Of a stretch of DNA of 64,000 nucleotides, positions 1 through 10,514 are shown one piece after another (position 1 is the stretch's first letter; each line of letters opens with the position of its first letter). The stretch is taken from positions 7,998,101 to 8,062,100 of the forward strand of contig NC_003074.8 of NCBI RefSeq assembly GCF_000001735.4. Direction: 5' to 3'. The notes below the pieces were generated by a model. That model searched no databases and was not told the DNA's origin. It saw nothing but the letters and a program-made list of their open reading frames with translations. Position numbers and translations under genes: made by a program. This DNA comes from Arabidopsis thaliana. Taxonomy: Eukaryota > Streptophyta > Magnoliopsida > Brassicales > Brassicaceae.

Positions 1-391
1 GATTTGATAGGACAAGAATTGTAAAACATATATCAATTTGATTTTGACGACACTATGCATGACTTCTGTTCAAGATGCATGCGTGCTACTTGATACTTTC
101 TCAAAGACTTTCATTCACACACTTTTTTTTCGCATTACTTCCTGAATAATTAAATATATGGACCGACTTTTATGTTCCAAATATTAATTGTTTTCATGTA
201 TAGTGTATGATTCATCCGACTTATATAGTGCCGAATATTTTCTGTTCTGTAATTGCTGGCGCCATGCCACTATTATTATCTATTCCTAACACATAAGTAT
301 TCTTGTTTTAGTGGTTTACAAGTTCTGATTTTTCAAAAATCTGACCGTTCAATTTCAACTTGTGAAATCTATGCGACAAAGAAGAATTTTT

Positions 392-422
<31 letters not shown>

Positions 423-814
423 AAATAACGGGAGTATCTTAAATCAAAAAATAAACTAATTACCGTAGCTTGTAAAAGAATGGATATATTTGCCATTAAC
501 ATTTCACATTCATATATAAATTTTCGTCAATATCATTATCCAATTCATGACGTTAAGATTACTACTATAGAGATTATTTTCACGAACAAGACAGAATTCA
601 GAGAAAGAAAGATATGTGGTTGAGTCACCGTAGACACACGACACGACTTAAACTTAATTATGACATGACAAGAACATGTAGACAACCATCATTTGTTGCC
701 GTAATCATCTTTATCTCTTCAAACCTAACGTACGTTTGATATTGTAACATTTCAGATTACGGTAAAAACCGGATATTATTTAGTTACTTTCTCCATTATT
801 TTTACCGTTAACTA
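1..814. other. Non-coding stretch at left edge
   Basis: AT-rich DNA with no supported reading frame. It holds a T homopolymer of about 20 bases near 402-421. The part nearest 815 is probably the 3' UTR of the acetyltransferase gene on the minus strand. I see no RNA gene or repeat here. Confidence 0.6.
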
Positions 815-1336
815 TCACACAAAACAATCATCTTTAACGTAACTATAGAGAAACATGTCTCTGATGACTCCTTTGCTAAAACCATACTTCTCAAGTAAAC
901 CCTCTTTTCGAAATCCAGCTTTCTCCAAAACCCTTTGGGACGCTTTGTTCTCCACCTCCACCACCGCTTGTAGCCTCACCACCTCCGGAAAATCCTCCAA
1001 AGCTTGTTCAACCGCCATCCTCACCGCCGCTGTGGCTATCCCCCGCCCCCAAAACTCTTTAGCGACAGCGTATGCGAGGTCGGCTCGGCACCGACCATCA
1101 CCGGAGTCTGGCTTGACGGATACGTAACCAATCGAATGACCGTCTTGGAGGAGAGAGATGGAACGGCGCCATGGGTGTGGTATAGCCTTGTTTAAGATGT
1201 GTTGTTTAGCTTCTTCTAAGGAGTTAACGGAGTCCCAACGGAGGTAACGTGTGACGTCATCGTCACCGGCCCATTTAAAGACGTCTTCTGCATCGGAGAG
1301 ATTGAACGGCCGGAGGAAGATTCTTGGTGATTCCAT
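815..1336 (-). CDS. GNAT-family N-acetyltransferase (RimJ/RimL type)
   Basis: Intronless gene for a 173-residue protein. The start at 1336 (MESPRIFLRPF) is chosen because family members begin just before the 'RxFLRP' strand; the frame stays open upstream but that part does not look like the family. Seen in the sequence: the acetyl-CoA loop WGRGIATAAV at residues 96-105, and the RimJ-type segment NKASQRVLEKAGF at 130-142, followed by a hydrophobic YGF...DMFLYS end. Length and motif order fit the Acetyltransf_3 family, whose members move an acetyl group from acetyl-CoA to an amine. The substrate cannot be told from sequence. No targeting peptide is evident, so cytosol or nucleus is likely. I recall this as At3g22560. 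Confidence 0.9.
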   Translation of the reverse strand: MESPRIFLRPFNLSDAEDVFKWAGDDDVTRYLRWDSVNSLEEAKQHILNKAIPHPWRRSISLLQDGHSIGYVSVKPDSGDGRCRADLAYAVAKEFWGRGIATAAVRMAVEQALEDFPEVVRLQAVVEVENKASQRVLEKAGFRKEGLLEKYGFSKGVIRDMFLYSYVKDDCFV

Positions 1337-1448
1337 GATCATGTAAAATTTTGTTAGTTTTATAAATCTCTTACTATAATCTAATAATATACACAAAAAA
1401 TGCAACAAATGTAAATATTTGGAAGTGATGATTCTATTAGGATTGAAA

Positions 1449-1469
1449 GGCCCATTAATGATTTGGGCC
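1449..1469. promoter_or_regulatory. Paired site II (TCP) elements upstream of the acetyltransferase
   Basis: GGCCCA at 1449-1454 and TGGGCC at 1464-1469 lie about 115 bp upstream of the minus-strand start. Site II motifs are known TCP-factor binding sites in promoters of growth-related plant genes. The surrounding ~48 bp closely resembles 5701-5748 in front of CDC73. Confidence 0.5.
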
Positions 1470-1576
1470 TATTCTTATCGGTTAATGATGGGTCTCAGAT
1501 TTAGAACTTAAATCCAAATTATAACAGAGAGTAACGCTTTTGAATTTTGATTACCTCTTATAGGCTTTTTCAAATG

Positions 1577-2060
1577 TAGAAAGGGATGGAGTGTAACTCC
1601 TATATACCAGGAATGAGAAAGTGAGAAAGCTGGCTCCTTAACACAATGAAGACCACATTATTGACACAACTGAAACAAAGACTCGTTCAACACAATATAT
1701 TGTGACACACGCTCGGTTAGATGTCCTCCTAAACCCGTTATGCATCTCCTGCAACTCCATCACCTTACTGGTACATTTTTCAATCAATTTCCTGTAACAT
1801 AAATTCACGATATATTATGGATGCATCAGATAACATAAAGACTACGTACTACGGTACTAGGATGATCTTTCTTCATACCGTTATTACACTGAATGACAAG
1901 AAAAGTGTCACCGTACCAAAACAAATTACTGGCAGACGAAGAACTTGTGTTTGGTTAACATTGATGATACCGAGATTAGAACCTCCACTCTTGAGGAATT
2001 GACAAAACAGTCAACAAAGGTATGAGCTATATTTAGTCAGGTAGCCGAAACAAGTCTAAA
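1577..2060 (-). pseudogene. Broken 8-Cys lipid transfer protein copy
   Basis: Between about 1925 and 2060 the minus strand encodes the middle of an 8-Cys LTP. It has the V-D-C-F ... Q-F-L-K-S-G-G-S ... N-V-N-Q-T-Q ... L-P-x-I-C order seen in the neighbouring genes (compare 4735-4920). One T is missing in the codon run for DCFC, so the frame shifts inside the CXC motif. The N-terminal part (signal peptide and first cysteines) is gone: sequence homologous to the inter-gene spacer starts at about 2055. The 3' flank at 1577-1830 matches the 3' flanks of the live copies near 2461-2660 and 4370-4640. It is a decayed member of the tandem LTP cluster. Confidence 0.8.
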
Positions 2061-2700
2061 TGGTATGTTAATGCATCAAGTTAAATGAAAACAAGGAGGT
2101 AAATCATTAAAAACACAACACATTACTTTTCATTTTGCATGCATTCGTTGAAATTTTGTGCTTCTTATATCTACTAACGTCAAGAGCTTATCTCACATTA
2201 GGTCTCAATGTTTCATAACGATAGATTATTGCTTTGTCCCATAAAATGATAAAATTCTTTTTATAATATAGGATTTTATAAAGTTGACATAAGTTATTTG
2301 TTTCCTTTTGGATATCTGTTTTGTGCATACTATATCTATGGCTCTTGAGTTTGAACCCGAAACATTTAGTTTACCATCTCCTTCCCATGTCTCAGATTTG
2401 GATTTGTGGCTTTTCTTTAGACAATTAAGATTGCCTTTTTGTGGCTTTTTAATAATCTTAAATAGAATGTACAAAGAGATGGAGTTGTAACTCCTACAAA
2501 CCAGGAATGGGAAAGTGGCAAAGCTGGCTCCTTAATTTAACACAAGGAAAGGAAGACCATGTCTTTCGTTATTGACTCAACTGAAACAAAGACTCTATCA
2601 ATTCAAATACTTTCGGTTACGGACAACGCCATCACCAACTGGTACACAGATTTTTCAATCAATTTCATGGACATAACATAAATTCGCGAAGAGTGAAGAT
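2055..2700. repeat. LTP-cluster spacer repeat, copy A
   Basis: This spacer is repeated with drift at about 3940-4640, and in part at 8150-8500. Anchors are the phrase GGCTCTTGAGTTT (2340, 4139 and 8312 regions) and GCTGGCTCCTTAA (near 2520 and 4423). It marks the ends of the segment duplicated with each LTP gene. No open coding sequence is credible within it. Confidence 0.75.
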
Positions 2701-2710
2701 TGGTGTTTAT

Positions 2711-3061
2711 TCATAAACTAGTGTTTTTGAAATTCTTACCGTTGCCACAGGCACCATAAACGCCACAAAGCTCTGGCAGATCAAGAAGTTTTTGGGAAAC
2801 AACGATACCGAAGCTAGGGCCTCCATTGTTGATGAATTGACAAAAGCAGTCAACATATGTCTTGCCTACTGTATACACCTCAGAACAACACGCGAAACTA
2901 GGAGTATGGATACGATTATCAGTTAGGTAGGGGAAACAATTCAACTGCATCTGCCCTGTCTCTTTCAAGCACTCGTCCTCGTCCGACTGAGCAGAGACGC
3001 TTGTAGAAGACATCACAACCACGAAAACTGTAAGCAACACTAAAACCACTCCTATCTTCAT
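2711..3061 (-). CDS. Secreted 8-Cys lipid transfer protein, short form
   Basis: A 116-residue protein with a clear signal peptide (residues 1-24, ending SVSAQS) and the complete 8-Cys pattern at residues 31, 42, 58, 59, 72, 74, 99 and 105 (C...C...CC...CxC...C...C). LTPs of this type carry lipids in the wall or apoplast. It ends with GKNFKNTSL and has no hydrophobic GPI-attachment tail, unlike LTPG5. The last codons start exactly at the position of the LTPG5 intron-1 donor, so this tail corresponds to intron in the relative. Alternatively the gene may still be spliced to an exon I cannot identify. I recall it as At3g22570. Confidence 0.8.
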   Translation of the reverse strand: MKIGVVLVLLTVFVVVMSSTSVSAQSDEDECLKETGQMQLNCFPYLTDNRIHTPSFACCSEVYTVGKTYVDCFCQFINNGGPSFGIVVSQKLLDLPELCGVYGACGNGKNFKNTSL

Positions 3062-4640
3062 GTTTCCTTGATGAAATACGTGGTTGGAGAAGAATCTTTT
3101 GAGTTTTGTTATGATCTTTTCAGATTCGTTTGGTTTTTCAGAGTCTTGCTAGCTAATTGGTACTATATATAATATAATACTGTGTGTTTTGTGTTCAATT
3201 TTGTTTTATAATATGAACAATTAGCTGTTATTTTTCCTTGACTTAACCAACAGCCAACTTGTAGCCATTATTAAATAATAATTTAAATACAATACAGTTC
3301 GTATTACTATAATTTTTAATGTCAATTTTGTTTGGTTTTGGCTACAAAGTGGACATCATCTTAACCACGTCTTGTAATACATTTTTTATATTCATCAGCA
3401 TCATTCTATATAACAATACAATATGTTTCGCAATGTTATTTTGTATGTTATTTGGTTTGATTAAGGAACATGAGATGATTATTGTATAATATAACGTGTT
3501 TTGTATTATTTATTTTTTTGTTTGACAAAATGAATGCTGCTGATGAATAAAAAAACGTATTATCATCTCCTCATGTTCGTTTATGCCTGATTGTTTTGTC
3601 ATGTCCGAGAGCCTATTTTTAATTTTGGCTATTACTTTTGATCCGCTATTCCGTTTGATCCGAAATCACCACCGTTGGAACAGCCAATTCAATTTCCTAT
3701 GACTTTGATGAAGGGCTCGAAAACAATATCACAAAGGAAAGTCTTCATATGACGTGATCTTTCAAGTACTTCATATTGATTATGGATAATATCATATCAT
3801 CTCTCTTGTTCTTTCCTTCATATTCCGTCATTGTTTGGTCTTTTAAGAACCAAATATCCTCTAAAACCTCTCTTCTTTATGGTTCTCACTCCAACACCTA
3901 AAATGGATGAACTCAATGCAAAGGCTATCTTGAAGAAGTCTAAATGGTGTGTTAATGCATCAAGATAATGAAAACAAGGGGATAAAATCATTAAAAACAT
4001 TCATTGCATACATTCCTTGAAAGTTTTTATTCTTCTTATATCTAACTTCAAGAGCTTATCTCACATTAGGTCTTTATGTTTCATAACGATAGATTGTTTG
4101 CTTTGTTTCCTTTTGGATATCGTTTTGTAGTACTATCTCCGGCTCTTGAGTTTGAACCCAAAACATTTCGATTACTACCTTCTCAAATTGTGTTATGGAA
4201 GTTAATGATTATTGTAAACGGTAAAAAGATCTCCGTTGGTACAAAGAAATATCACTTTAGGGAGTAAGAAATCATACAGCATAAATTACATCGCACAAAA
4301 TAGAGAGTAACTTTTCTTTGGGCAATTAAAATTGCCTCTTTTTGGCTTTTTCACTATCTTGAATAGAATGTACAAAGAGAGGGAGTTGTAACTCCTATAA
4401 ACCAGGAATGAGAAAGTTAAAAAGCTGGCTCCTTAACCCAATGAAGACACACATTATTGACACAACTGAAACAAAGACTCGTTCAACACAATAAACACAA
4501 ACAACGATTACATCAGTTCAAATACTTTCGGTTTGTGACACACGCTAGGTTTGATGTCCTCCTAACCAGTTCTCCATCTCATGCAACTCCATCACCCTAC
4601 TATTATATTTTTCAATCCATCTCCTGTAACATAAATTCAC
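3062..4640. other. LTP promoter and duplicated spacer
   Basis: The first ~250 bp hold the promoter of the minus-strand LTP, with a TATATATAG box near 3160-3175 that is conserved in the next LTP promoter near 5130-5145. About 3940-4640 is the second copy of the cluster spacer. Between 3340 and 3930 I see no gene and no recognisable repeat. Confidence 0.6.
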
Positions 4641-4661
4641 TATATACATAAAGACTACATA

Positions 4662-5045
4662 CTATAGGATTGGTGTTTCTTCATAAATTGATGTTAAGAA
4701 ATTCTTACCTTCGTTACACACACTAGCAAGATAAGGGTCAACGCCACAGATCTCTGGCAGTCGACGAGCTTGTATGAAGTTAGCATTGATATCGAGAATA
4801 GAGCCTCCACTGTTCAAGTATTGACAAAAACAGTCAACAGAAGTCTTGGATATGTCCAGCAACGAAGGACAACAATCCGAATCATCAGGCAAGGAAGGAT
4901 AGGAAGAAGTCAGGTAGCTGAAACACGGCTTCAGTGATTTCTTCAACTCGTTTTTGCAGTTTGACTGAGCAGAGACCCTTGTAGAAGACATCACAGCCAT
5001 GAAAACTGTAAGCAACACAAACACAAACACCATTCCCATCTTCAT
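4662..5045 (-). CDS. Secreted 8-Cys lipid transfer protein, short form
   Basis: A 127-residue paralogue of the gene at 2711-3061. It has a signal peptide (residues 1-27, ending RVSAQS) and eight cysteines at 30, 41, 58, 59, 72, 74, 100 and 110. After the last Cys the sequence NEGKNFLTS crosses the position of the LTPG5 intron-1 donor (the GGTAAGA signal is still present), so the last ~15 residues are read from what is intron in LTPG5. There is no GPI signal; decayed sequence resembling the LTPG5 GPI exon lies downstream near 4580-4640. Its promoter resembles that of the neighbour but carries a foldback insertion. I recall it as At3g22580. Confidence 0.8.
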   Translation of the reverse strand: MKMGMVFVFVLLTVFMAVMSSTRVSAQSNCKNELKKSLKPCFSYLTSSYPSLPDDSDCCPSLLDISKTSVDCFCQYLNSGGSILDINANFIQARRLPEICGVDPYLASVCNEGKNFLTSIYEETPIL

Positions 5046-5260
5046 GTTTCTTTGTTGGAGAAGAATCCTATGTGTTTTGTTTTGATCCTTTCAATTTTGT
5101 TTGTTTTTTCATAGTCTTGCTAATTGGTACTATATATAGTACTGTGTGTTTTGTGTTATATTTTCTTTATAATATGAACAATTAGCTGTTATTTTTGTTT
5201 GACTTAATCGAAAGCCAAGATGTAGCCATTATAAAATACACTATATTTCGTATTACTATA

Positions 5261-5568
5261 AAAAAGTTAAGTTGCAAATTAGTCACTTTTTAAAACTTAA
5301 TTGGAAAAGTAGTCACTTTACTATTCATAATTTGCAAAATAGTTACTTTTCACTGTTTGATTCGTACACTTAGATTGTACACCACTTTTAGTGTACAAAT
5401 GTATATAAAAAATACACAGCGTACACTTTACATTTGTACACTAAAAGTGATGTACAATCCAAGTGTACGAATCAAACAGTGAAAAGTGACTACTTTGCAA
5501 ATTATGAATAGTAAAATGACTACTTTCCTAATTAAGTTTGAAAAAATGACTATTTTGCCAATACACCC
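5261..5568. mobile_element. 308-bp foldback MITE-like element
   Basis: Two ~130-bp arms (about 5270-5405 and 5425-5562) are inverted copies with roughly 90% identity, leaving a loop of about 20 bp. The element is flanked by TA on both sides (5259-5260 and 5569-5570). The homologous flank of the neighbouring LTP gene near 3301-3320 reads straight through ACTATAATTTTTAA with no insert, so it acts as an empty site with a single TA. A TA target and a non-coding palindrome suggest a Tc1/mariner-type MITE, but the family is not proven. Its transcript would fold into a long hairpin. Confidence 0.8.
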
Positions 5569-5721
5569 TAATTTTTAAGGCTACACGTTTTAGTTATACT
5601 AATTACTATGTCAATTATATACTATTTTTTTTTTGTAATTTTATATTGTACCTTATGTAGCCATATTTTCCAAAAACCGTTTACTGATACACGAAAGAGA
5701 TTATTCTATTAGGCTTGAAAA

Positions 5722-5742
5722 AGCCCATTATTGGTTTGGGCC
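5722..5742. promoter_or_regulatory. Paired site II elements upstream of CDC73
   Basis: AGCCCA at 5722-5727 and TGGGCC at 5737-5742 lie about 160 bp upstream of the CDC73 start. The block resembles the one at 1429-1476. Confidence 0.5.
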
Positions 5743-5898
5743 TTTTCGCATCTTTCGGTACTTACGGAAATTACTAACTTACCCATTGTGGTTTTAATCA
5801 CTCTTTCTTCTTCAAGAGTCTGTCTCTCTGTGCAAGCTTCGTCACACGCATAAACCCTAAAAATCGAAATCAAAGACCCAATCTCTATTTGTGAAACC

Positions 5899-7352
5899 AT
5901 GGATCCATTATCAGTCCTGAAAGAATTCACAATCCGAGGAGACATTGATAAAATCGAGAGAGTTGGAGCTAATTACAGATTCGGATCGGAATATTCGTTT
6001 CCATGCGCGACGGAGACTGCGTACCGATCAAAAAGTGGAAGTCTCTACACACTAGAAGCATTAGTACACTACGTGAAGAATCAACAACTGAAACATGGAG
6101 AGTATATGCAATCAACAGTCAAAAACTCAGTCCCGGCGGTTACTTTACCAGATCGGAAACCTCTCCTCGATTACCTCACCGGAAGAGTCGCTTCTTCAGA
6201 TTCTATTGATTTCCTCTTGCTTCAACAGCAAAACGCACAGAGTCAGAAGCAGAACGAAGAGTATCGACCAGATCAAGACAATTCAGCTTTTGTATCGCGC
6301 GAAAACGCGATTGCAGATATGGAGGTTGAAGATTTCGGTAAATCCGGTGAAGATGTTGATTACATTATGCTGATTCGATCCAACGAACGTCCATTGAAGA
6401 GCCGTGACGCGATTCTTCAGTGTAAGAATCGAGATTTCTATAGTGTGCTGGTGAATTCTACCAAGAGAGAAGAAGAGAGACAGAGGATTGAGTCTCATCA
6501 GAGGAAAGATGGATTAGTTGCTAAGAGTAGGTTAATGGGAGCTGAAGAAAGAGGTATTGTAGGGTTTAGTAGTGGTGGTGGTGATGATAATGGTTATGAT
6601 GCTAATCCTAAATCTAAGCTTCATTTTAAAGCTGGGAAGATTGGTGAAGGTGTGCCGATTATTCTTGTCCCGAGTGCGTTTCAGACTTTGATTACTATAT
6701 ATAACGTTAAAGAGTTTCTTGAAGATGGTGTTTATATACCTAATGATGTTAAGGCTAAGGAGATGAAGGGGTTGAAGCCTGATTGTATTACGGTTCAGAA
6801 GAAGTTTAGTAGAGATAGGGAGAGAGTTGTGACTGCTTATGAAGTTAGGGATAAGCCTTCTGCTTTGAAGCCTGATGATTGGGATCGTGTTGTTGCGGTT
6901 TTTGTATTGGGGAAGGATTGGCAGTTTAAAGATTGGCCTTTTAAGGATCATGTTGAGATATTCAATAAGAGTAAGGAAATATGATTGTTGGAGTATTAGA
7001 TGCTGAAAAGTTCAAATCTTTTGGTTTTTGTTTTGAGTGGTTTTAGCTGACAGTTTGTCTATTGTTTGCAGTTATTGGATTCTTCTTGCGGTTTGAAGAT
7101 GATAGTATCGAATCAGCCAAGACGGTGAAGCAGTGGAATGTAAAGATCATCTCGGTGAGAGATTTGACACCTTTTTTGTTTGCTGTTATGTTAGAGTTAT
7201 CATTGAGATATGATTTAACTGAAACAAGGAACTTCTTTTGTGTTTTTTGAACTAATCAGATTAGCAAGAATAAGCGGCATCAAGACCGAGCTGCTGCATT
7301 AGAAGTCTGGGAAAAACTCGAGGAGTTTGTGCGATCTCGGTCGCATTCTTAG
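5899..7352 (+). CDS. CDC73: CDC73 / parafibromin homologue, Paf1 complex subunit
   Basis: Three exons (5899-6970, 7072-7154, 7260-7352) give 415 residues, the length I recall for Arabidopsis CDC73/PHP (At3g22590). The N-terminal half begins MDPLSVLKEFTIRGDIDKI and carries conserved parafibromin segments; a low-complexity linker with a GGG run (about 215-230) precedes the C-terminal Ras-like CDC73 domain (from GEGVPIILVPSAFQTL to the end). The end LEVWEKLEEFVRSRSHS is typical. In the Paf1 complex it works with RNA polymerase II elongation and H3K4/H3K36 methylation, and in plants it promotes FLC expression. Intron 1 starts A|GTAAGG and intron 2 G|GTGAGA; both keep frame. The upstream site II pair suggests constitutive expression in dividing cells. 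Confidence 0.97.
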
Positions 7353-8600
7353 TACCTAAATTGTTGTATCATCTTTCATCATTTTTTCTTCTGTAACATT
7401 ATATATATAACATAGTGACAACAAAGTTGTTGTGCAATGTGGTGGTTTTCAATTAATGATAAATCGAAACTGTTCATTAGCTTTGCTTCACGTCTCTTGG
7501 TCTTTTGGAAGGTGAATTAAGATCAATATATTATATCTTATTGCTAAGATTTGCATCATCTCCATTCGATTACAAACAATCAATGCCTATTCAACGCTTA
7601 GAGAAGGGCAGAGAGCCTGCATTGCATTCACAGGATTTAGAGACTTGATACTTTCTGGTTCTTAAATGTGGCAAACGTTTGCAAAAACTGTGAATGGGGG
7701 TAGTATGCGAAGAACACAAGCCCTCATGGTCATCTTCTTCTCGTTTTCTTGTTGTTGTTACAGGTTGAAGTTCTTTAGATGATGTTTCAGGGAGACTAGC
7801 GGTTCTTAATTCAATTATCTTCAGCTCTAACTATGGTGAGGAAGTTTCTTACTTTCATTTAGCTTGTGCTGTAAAGACTCCGATGATCAAACCATGGCTC
7901 TTGTCAACTAAAGTTTGAGGTATGGAAACAAACGTAATGCATCATTTCACATGTTTCGGCTCTTGTTCATAACGAGAGAGGAAGTATTGATCTCAAATTC
8001 TCTCTTGTACCTTTTATTAAATGCAGTATTTGATTTTAACTTATCAGGATTCTTGCTTTTCGTATGTGAATAGTATGTGCGCGTGGTTCCGGTGTGGATA
8101 TTGCTGTCTTCTGTTGGTTTCTTCCCATTGCATATAGCGGTTGAAGGTTGGTTCTTCTCATATCTAACTTGAAAAGTTTATCCCTCATAAGGTTTCATGT
8201 TTCATAATTAAGGCTAGATTGTTGCGTGCCGCCTAAAGTCTGTCATATTCTATAGGATGTTTTGTTTCATGCAAAGTGAAACAAGTCTTTGGGATATCTT
8301 TTTCTATTTGCCATCTCTGGCTCTTGAGTTTTGAACCCAAAACAGTTAGATTGCTGCCATCTAAACTTGATATTTGTTGAGAGAGCTAAATGGTCTGTTC
8401 TTCAAACTGTGTTCTGGAAAGTAATGTTTATTATAAAAGGTAAAGAGATCCAAAATGCTCTCCGTTGGTACAACAAAGCAATATCACCCGGAGAGTAGGG
8501 ATTTACAGAGCATAAAATACATCACACAAAATCACAACGAAATGTGAATAAATAGGGACAAATAAAGAATGCAATCTGAGTGGCACAAAAGCGTATGGGA
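7353..8600. other. Intergenic, partly LTP-cluster spacer
   Basis: The first ~100 bp should be the CDC73 3' UTR. From about 8150 to 8500 there is a third, diverged copy of the spacer seen at 2055 and 3940. The 7450-8130 part has no credible ORF, tRNA or snoRNA that I can support. Confidence 0.5.
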
Positions 8601-8610
8601 AAATAGTAAC

Positions 8611-9297
8611 TCAGAAGATTGCCATGTAGGAAACCGCGGAGAAGAAGGCAATAAGAGGAAATGAGAACTTGATAGAGCTTCCATCAGACGATGGGGGTCC
8701 GTCTCCTTCTCCTACTGGTACGGTTTTCGATCCATTACCTGGTCCTAAAATAAATTCCCGATATGGATGCATTAGATAACATAAAGACTGTATTGAAATT
8801 GGTGTTTCTTCTTTATATCTGTTTTAAGTCATTTACCTGAAGAGTTTGGTGATTCTGCAGGAGAGTCAGAAGTAGAACCACCACCACCACCACCTGCAAA
8901 AACAGAATTCCGCGTAAGATTCGCAAGAACTAGGATTGGAACAATCTTCACTAACCTATGTTTTGAAAGTCTTACCGGTATTACAGCGACTGACAGGAGG
9001 AGTCTGAACATTACAAGCCCTAGGCAGACCAAGAGCTTGTGTTTGGTTAACATTGATCCCAAGCTGAGAGCCTCCACCGTTAAGGACTTGACACAAACAG
9101 TCAGGAGAAGACTGGACTACTCTACTCAACTGATTACAGCATTGCTGATTAGGAGAGGTAGAGTTTCCAGTTATGTAGTTGAGACACGGCGACATGCTAA
9201 TCAACGCGTTTGTGCAGCTTGACTGAGCAGAGACCATTGTAGAAGACATCACAGCCATAAAAACTGTAAGGAACACTAAACCCATTTCCATTTTCAT
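8611..9297 (-). CDS. LTPG5: GPI-anchored lipid transfer protein LTPG5
   Basis: Three exons (9297-8976, 8893-8837, 8744-8611) give 170 residues. The signal peptide is residues 1-25 ([10 protein letters not shown]...VSAQ). Eight cysteines lie at 28, 38, 53, 54, 67, 69, 95 and 105. Exon 2 encodes a six-Gly run (GGT repeats) then a Ser/Pro-rich wall-type stretch, and exon 3 ends in a hydrophobic GPI-attachment signal ([12 protein letters not shown]...). The product should sit on the outer plasma membrane and carry lipids. The start at 9297 is chosen because the upstream in-frame extension is basic and precedes the signal peptide. It is the parent-like member of the tandem cluster, since it keeps the GPI exons the two short copies have lost. 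I recall it as At3g22600. Confidence 0.95.
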
Positions 9298-10514
9298 GTT
9301 TTCTTGAAGATGTTGTGTTTGAAGAAGAATCCTTTTGAGTTTGTTTTGTTGGTTTTTGTTATGTTTGATTTGGATATTGTGGAGTCTTTTGATGGTATAA
9401 ATAAGGAATTGAGGAAGCAAAGGTGGCTTAATTTGGGTGACCAACTCTTTCCTACTTTTCTAACAGTTTTTGGTTTGTTTTGTTCAGATTCGGACAAAAT
9501 GATGAGTGTTGTGTTGTGAACAGAGAACTGGTCCGTTTGTAATATTTGGGGTCGGTGGTCTTTGTGACGGTCTAGGCTTTGGTTGTTGAACTACTTCCTT
9601 TGATTAAGGTTTATGGAGTTTTGCTATATCTACACAATAATACATAATTGTTTTGTATTATTGACTTGACCAATAACAGGTGTCGAAAATTCTCAGTTAG
9701 TACATCATCTTTTACAAGTCTTTTGACGTTCTAGACCAAATTATGTTGATTTTTGAATCAATGGTGAGTTATTTTAGTCATCTGGTTGCCGTGTTTTGAA
9801 ACTAAGAAAAGTTGAATTATATACCGTAAAGAAGAAGATAATACTAAAAATCCGAATACGACCTACAATGAAACTAAGAAAATCAGTAGCCAAGAATGAT
9901 TTTGAGTCAATGGTACTAAATGGCAAAAAACATTACAAACTAAATAAATGACTTTTGGTGGACGTCTAATAAAGTAATAGCAATGAATAAAAGTAAAGAT
10001 TTTGCAATAGAGTCTTTCATTTAATTGTAAATGGATGTCTTGTTAACCAAACAATATTTTGATTGTTTTCATTGCTATGTGCTTTATTGAGAGGATGAGA
10101 GCACATGCATGTCTTGTTTTGTAAGCTGTACCTTTTTTTGTCATAACTCAACATGATAGTAATGGAATGGAATCTCTTTGATCTCTTGTTAAGTTACCAA
10201 AACAGAACAACCGTGAGAGAGTGGTTCATCTAATACAATAACAAGACATGTATCTACCACAATCCTCACATACACATGTACGCATCCCATTGGCCAATTC
10301 ACTTCCACCAACGACCCCAATTAACAAAAACCAACATGAGTTAGTTATTAGTAGTTGACCTATACTCACTTCTTTTATCTTCCCTCCACTCTCTCCAATC
10401 TATAAAACCAAATCCAACAATTGCTTCCTTCTCATCACACTTCAAACACAAAACCACAAAGCTTTAAACTTCCAAAAGAATACAACAAACAATCAAAGCT
10501 TAATCTATCCAACA
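9298..10514. other. Divergent promoter region between LTPG5 and LTPG20
   Basis: About 1.2 kb without a supported gene. TATAAAA at 10401-10407 is well placed for the plus-strand LTPG20 gene (start 10515). I see no repeat or RNA gene in the middle. Confidence 0.5.

Noticed and set aside
855-1195. Plus-strand frames across the acetyltransferase
   Set aside because: They are antisense shadows of a clear GNAT gene, with no motifs of their own.
3640-3780. Plus-strand coding-like text with a PKSPPLEQPIQFP segment
   Set aside because: Only about 30 codons between stops, with no family match I know and no start; probably chance.
7760-7900. Possible C/D-box snoRNA with GATGATG-like motifs after CDC73
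   Set aside because: The box C consensus is imperfect and no paired box D with terminal stem could be found on either strand.
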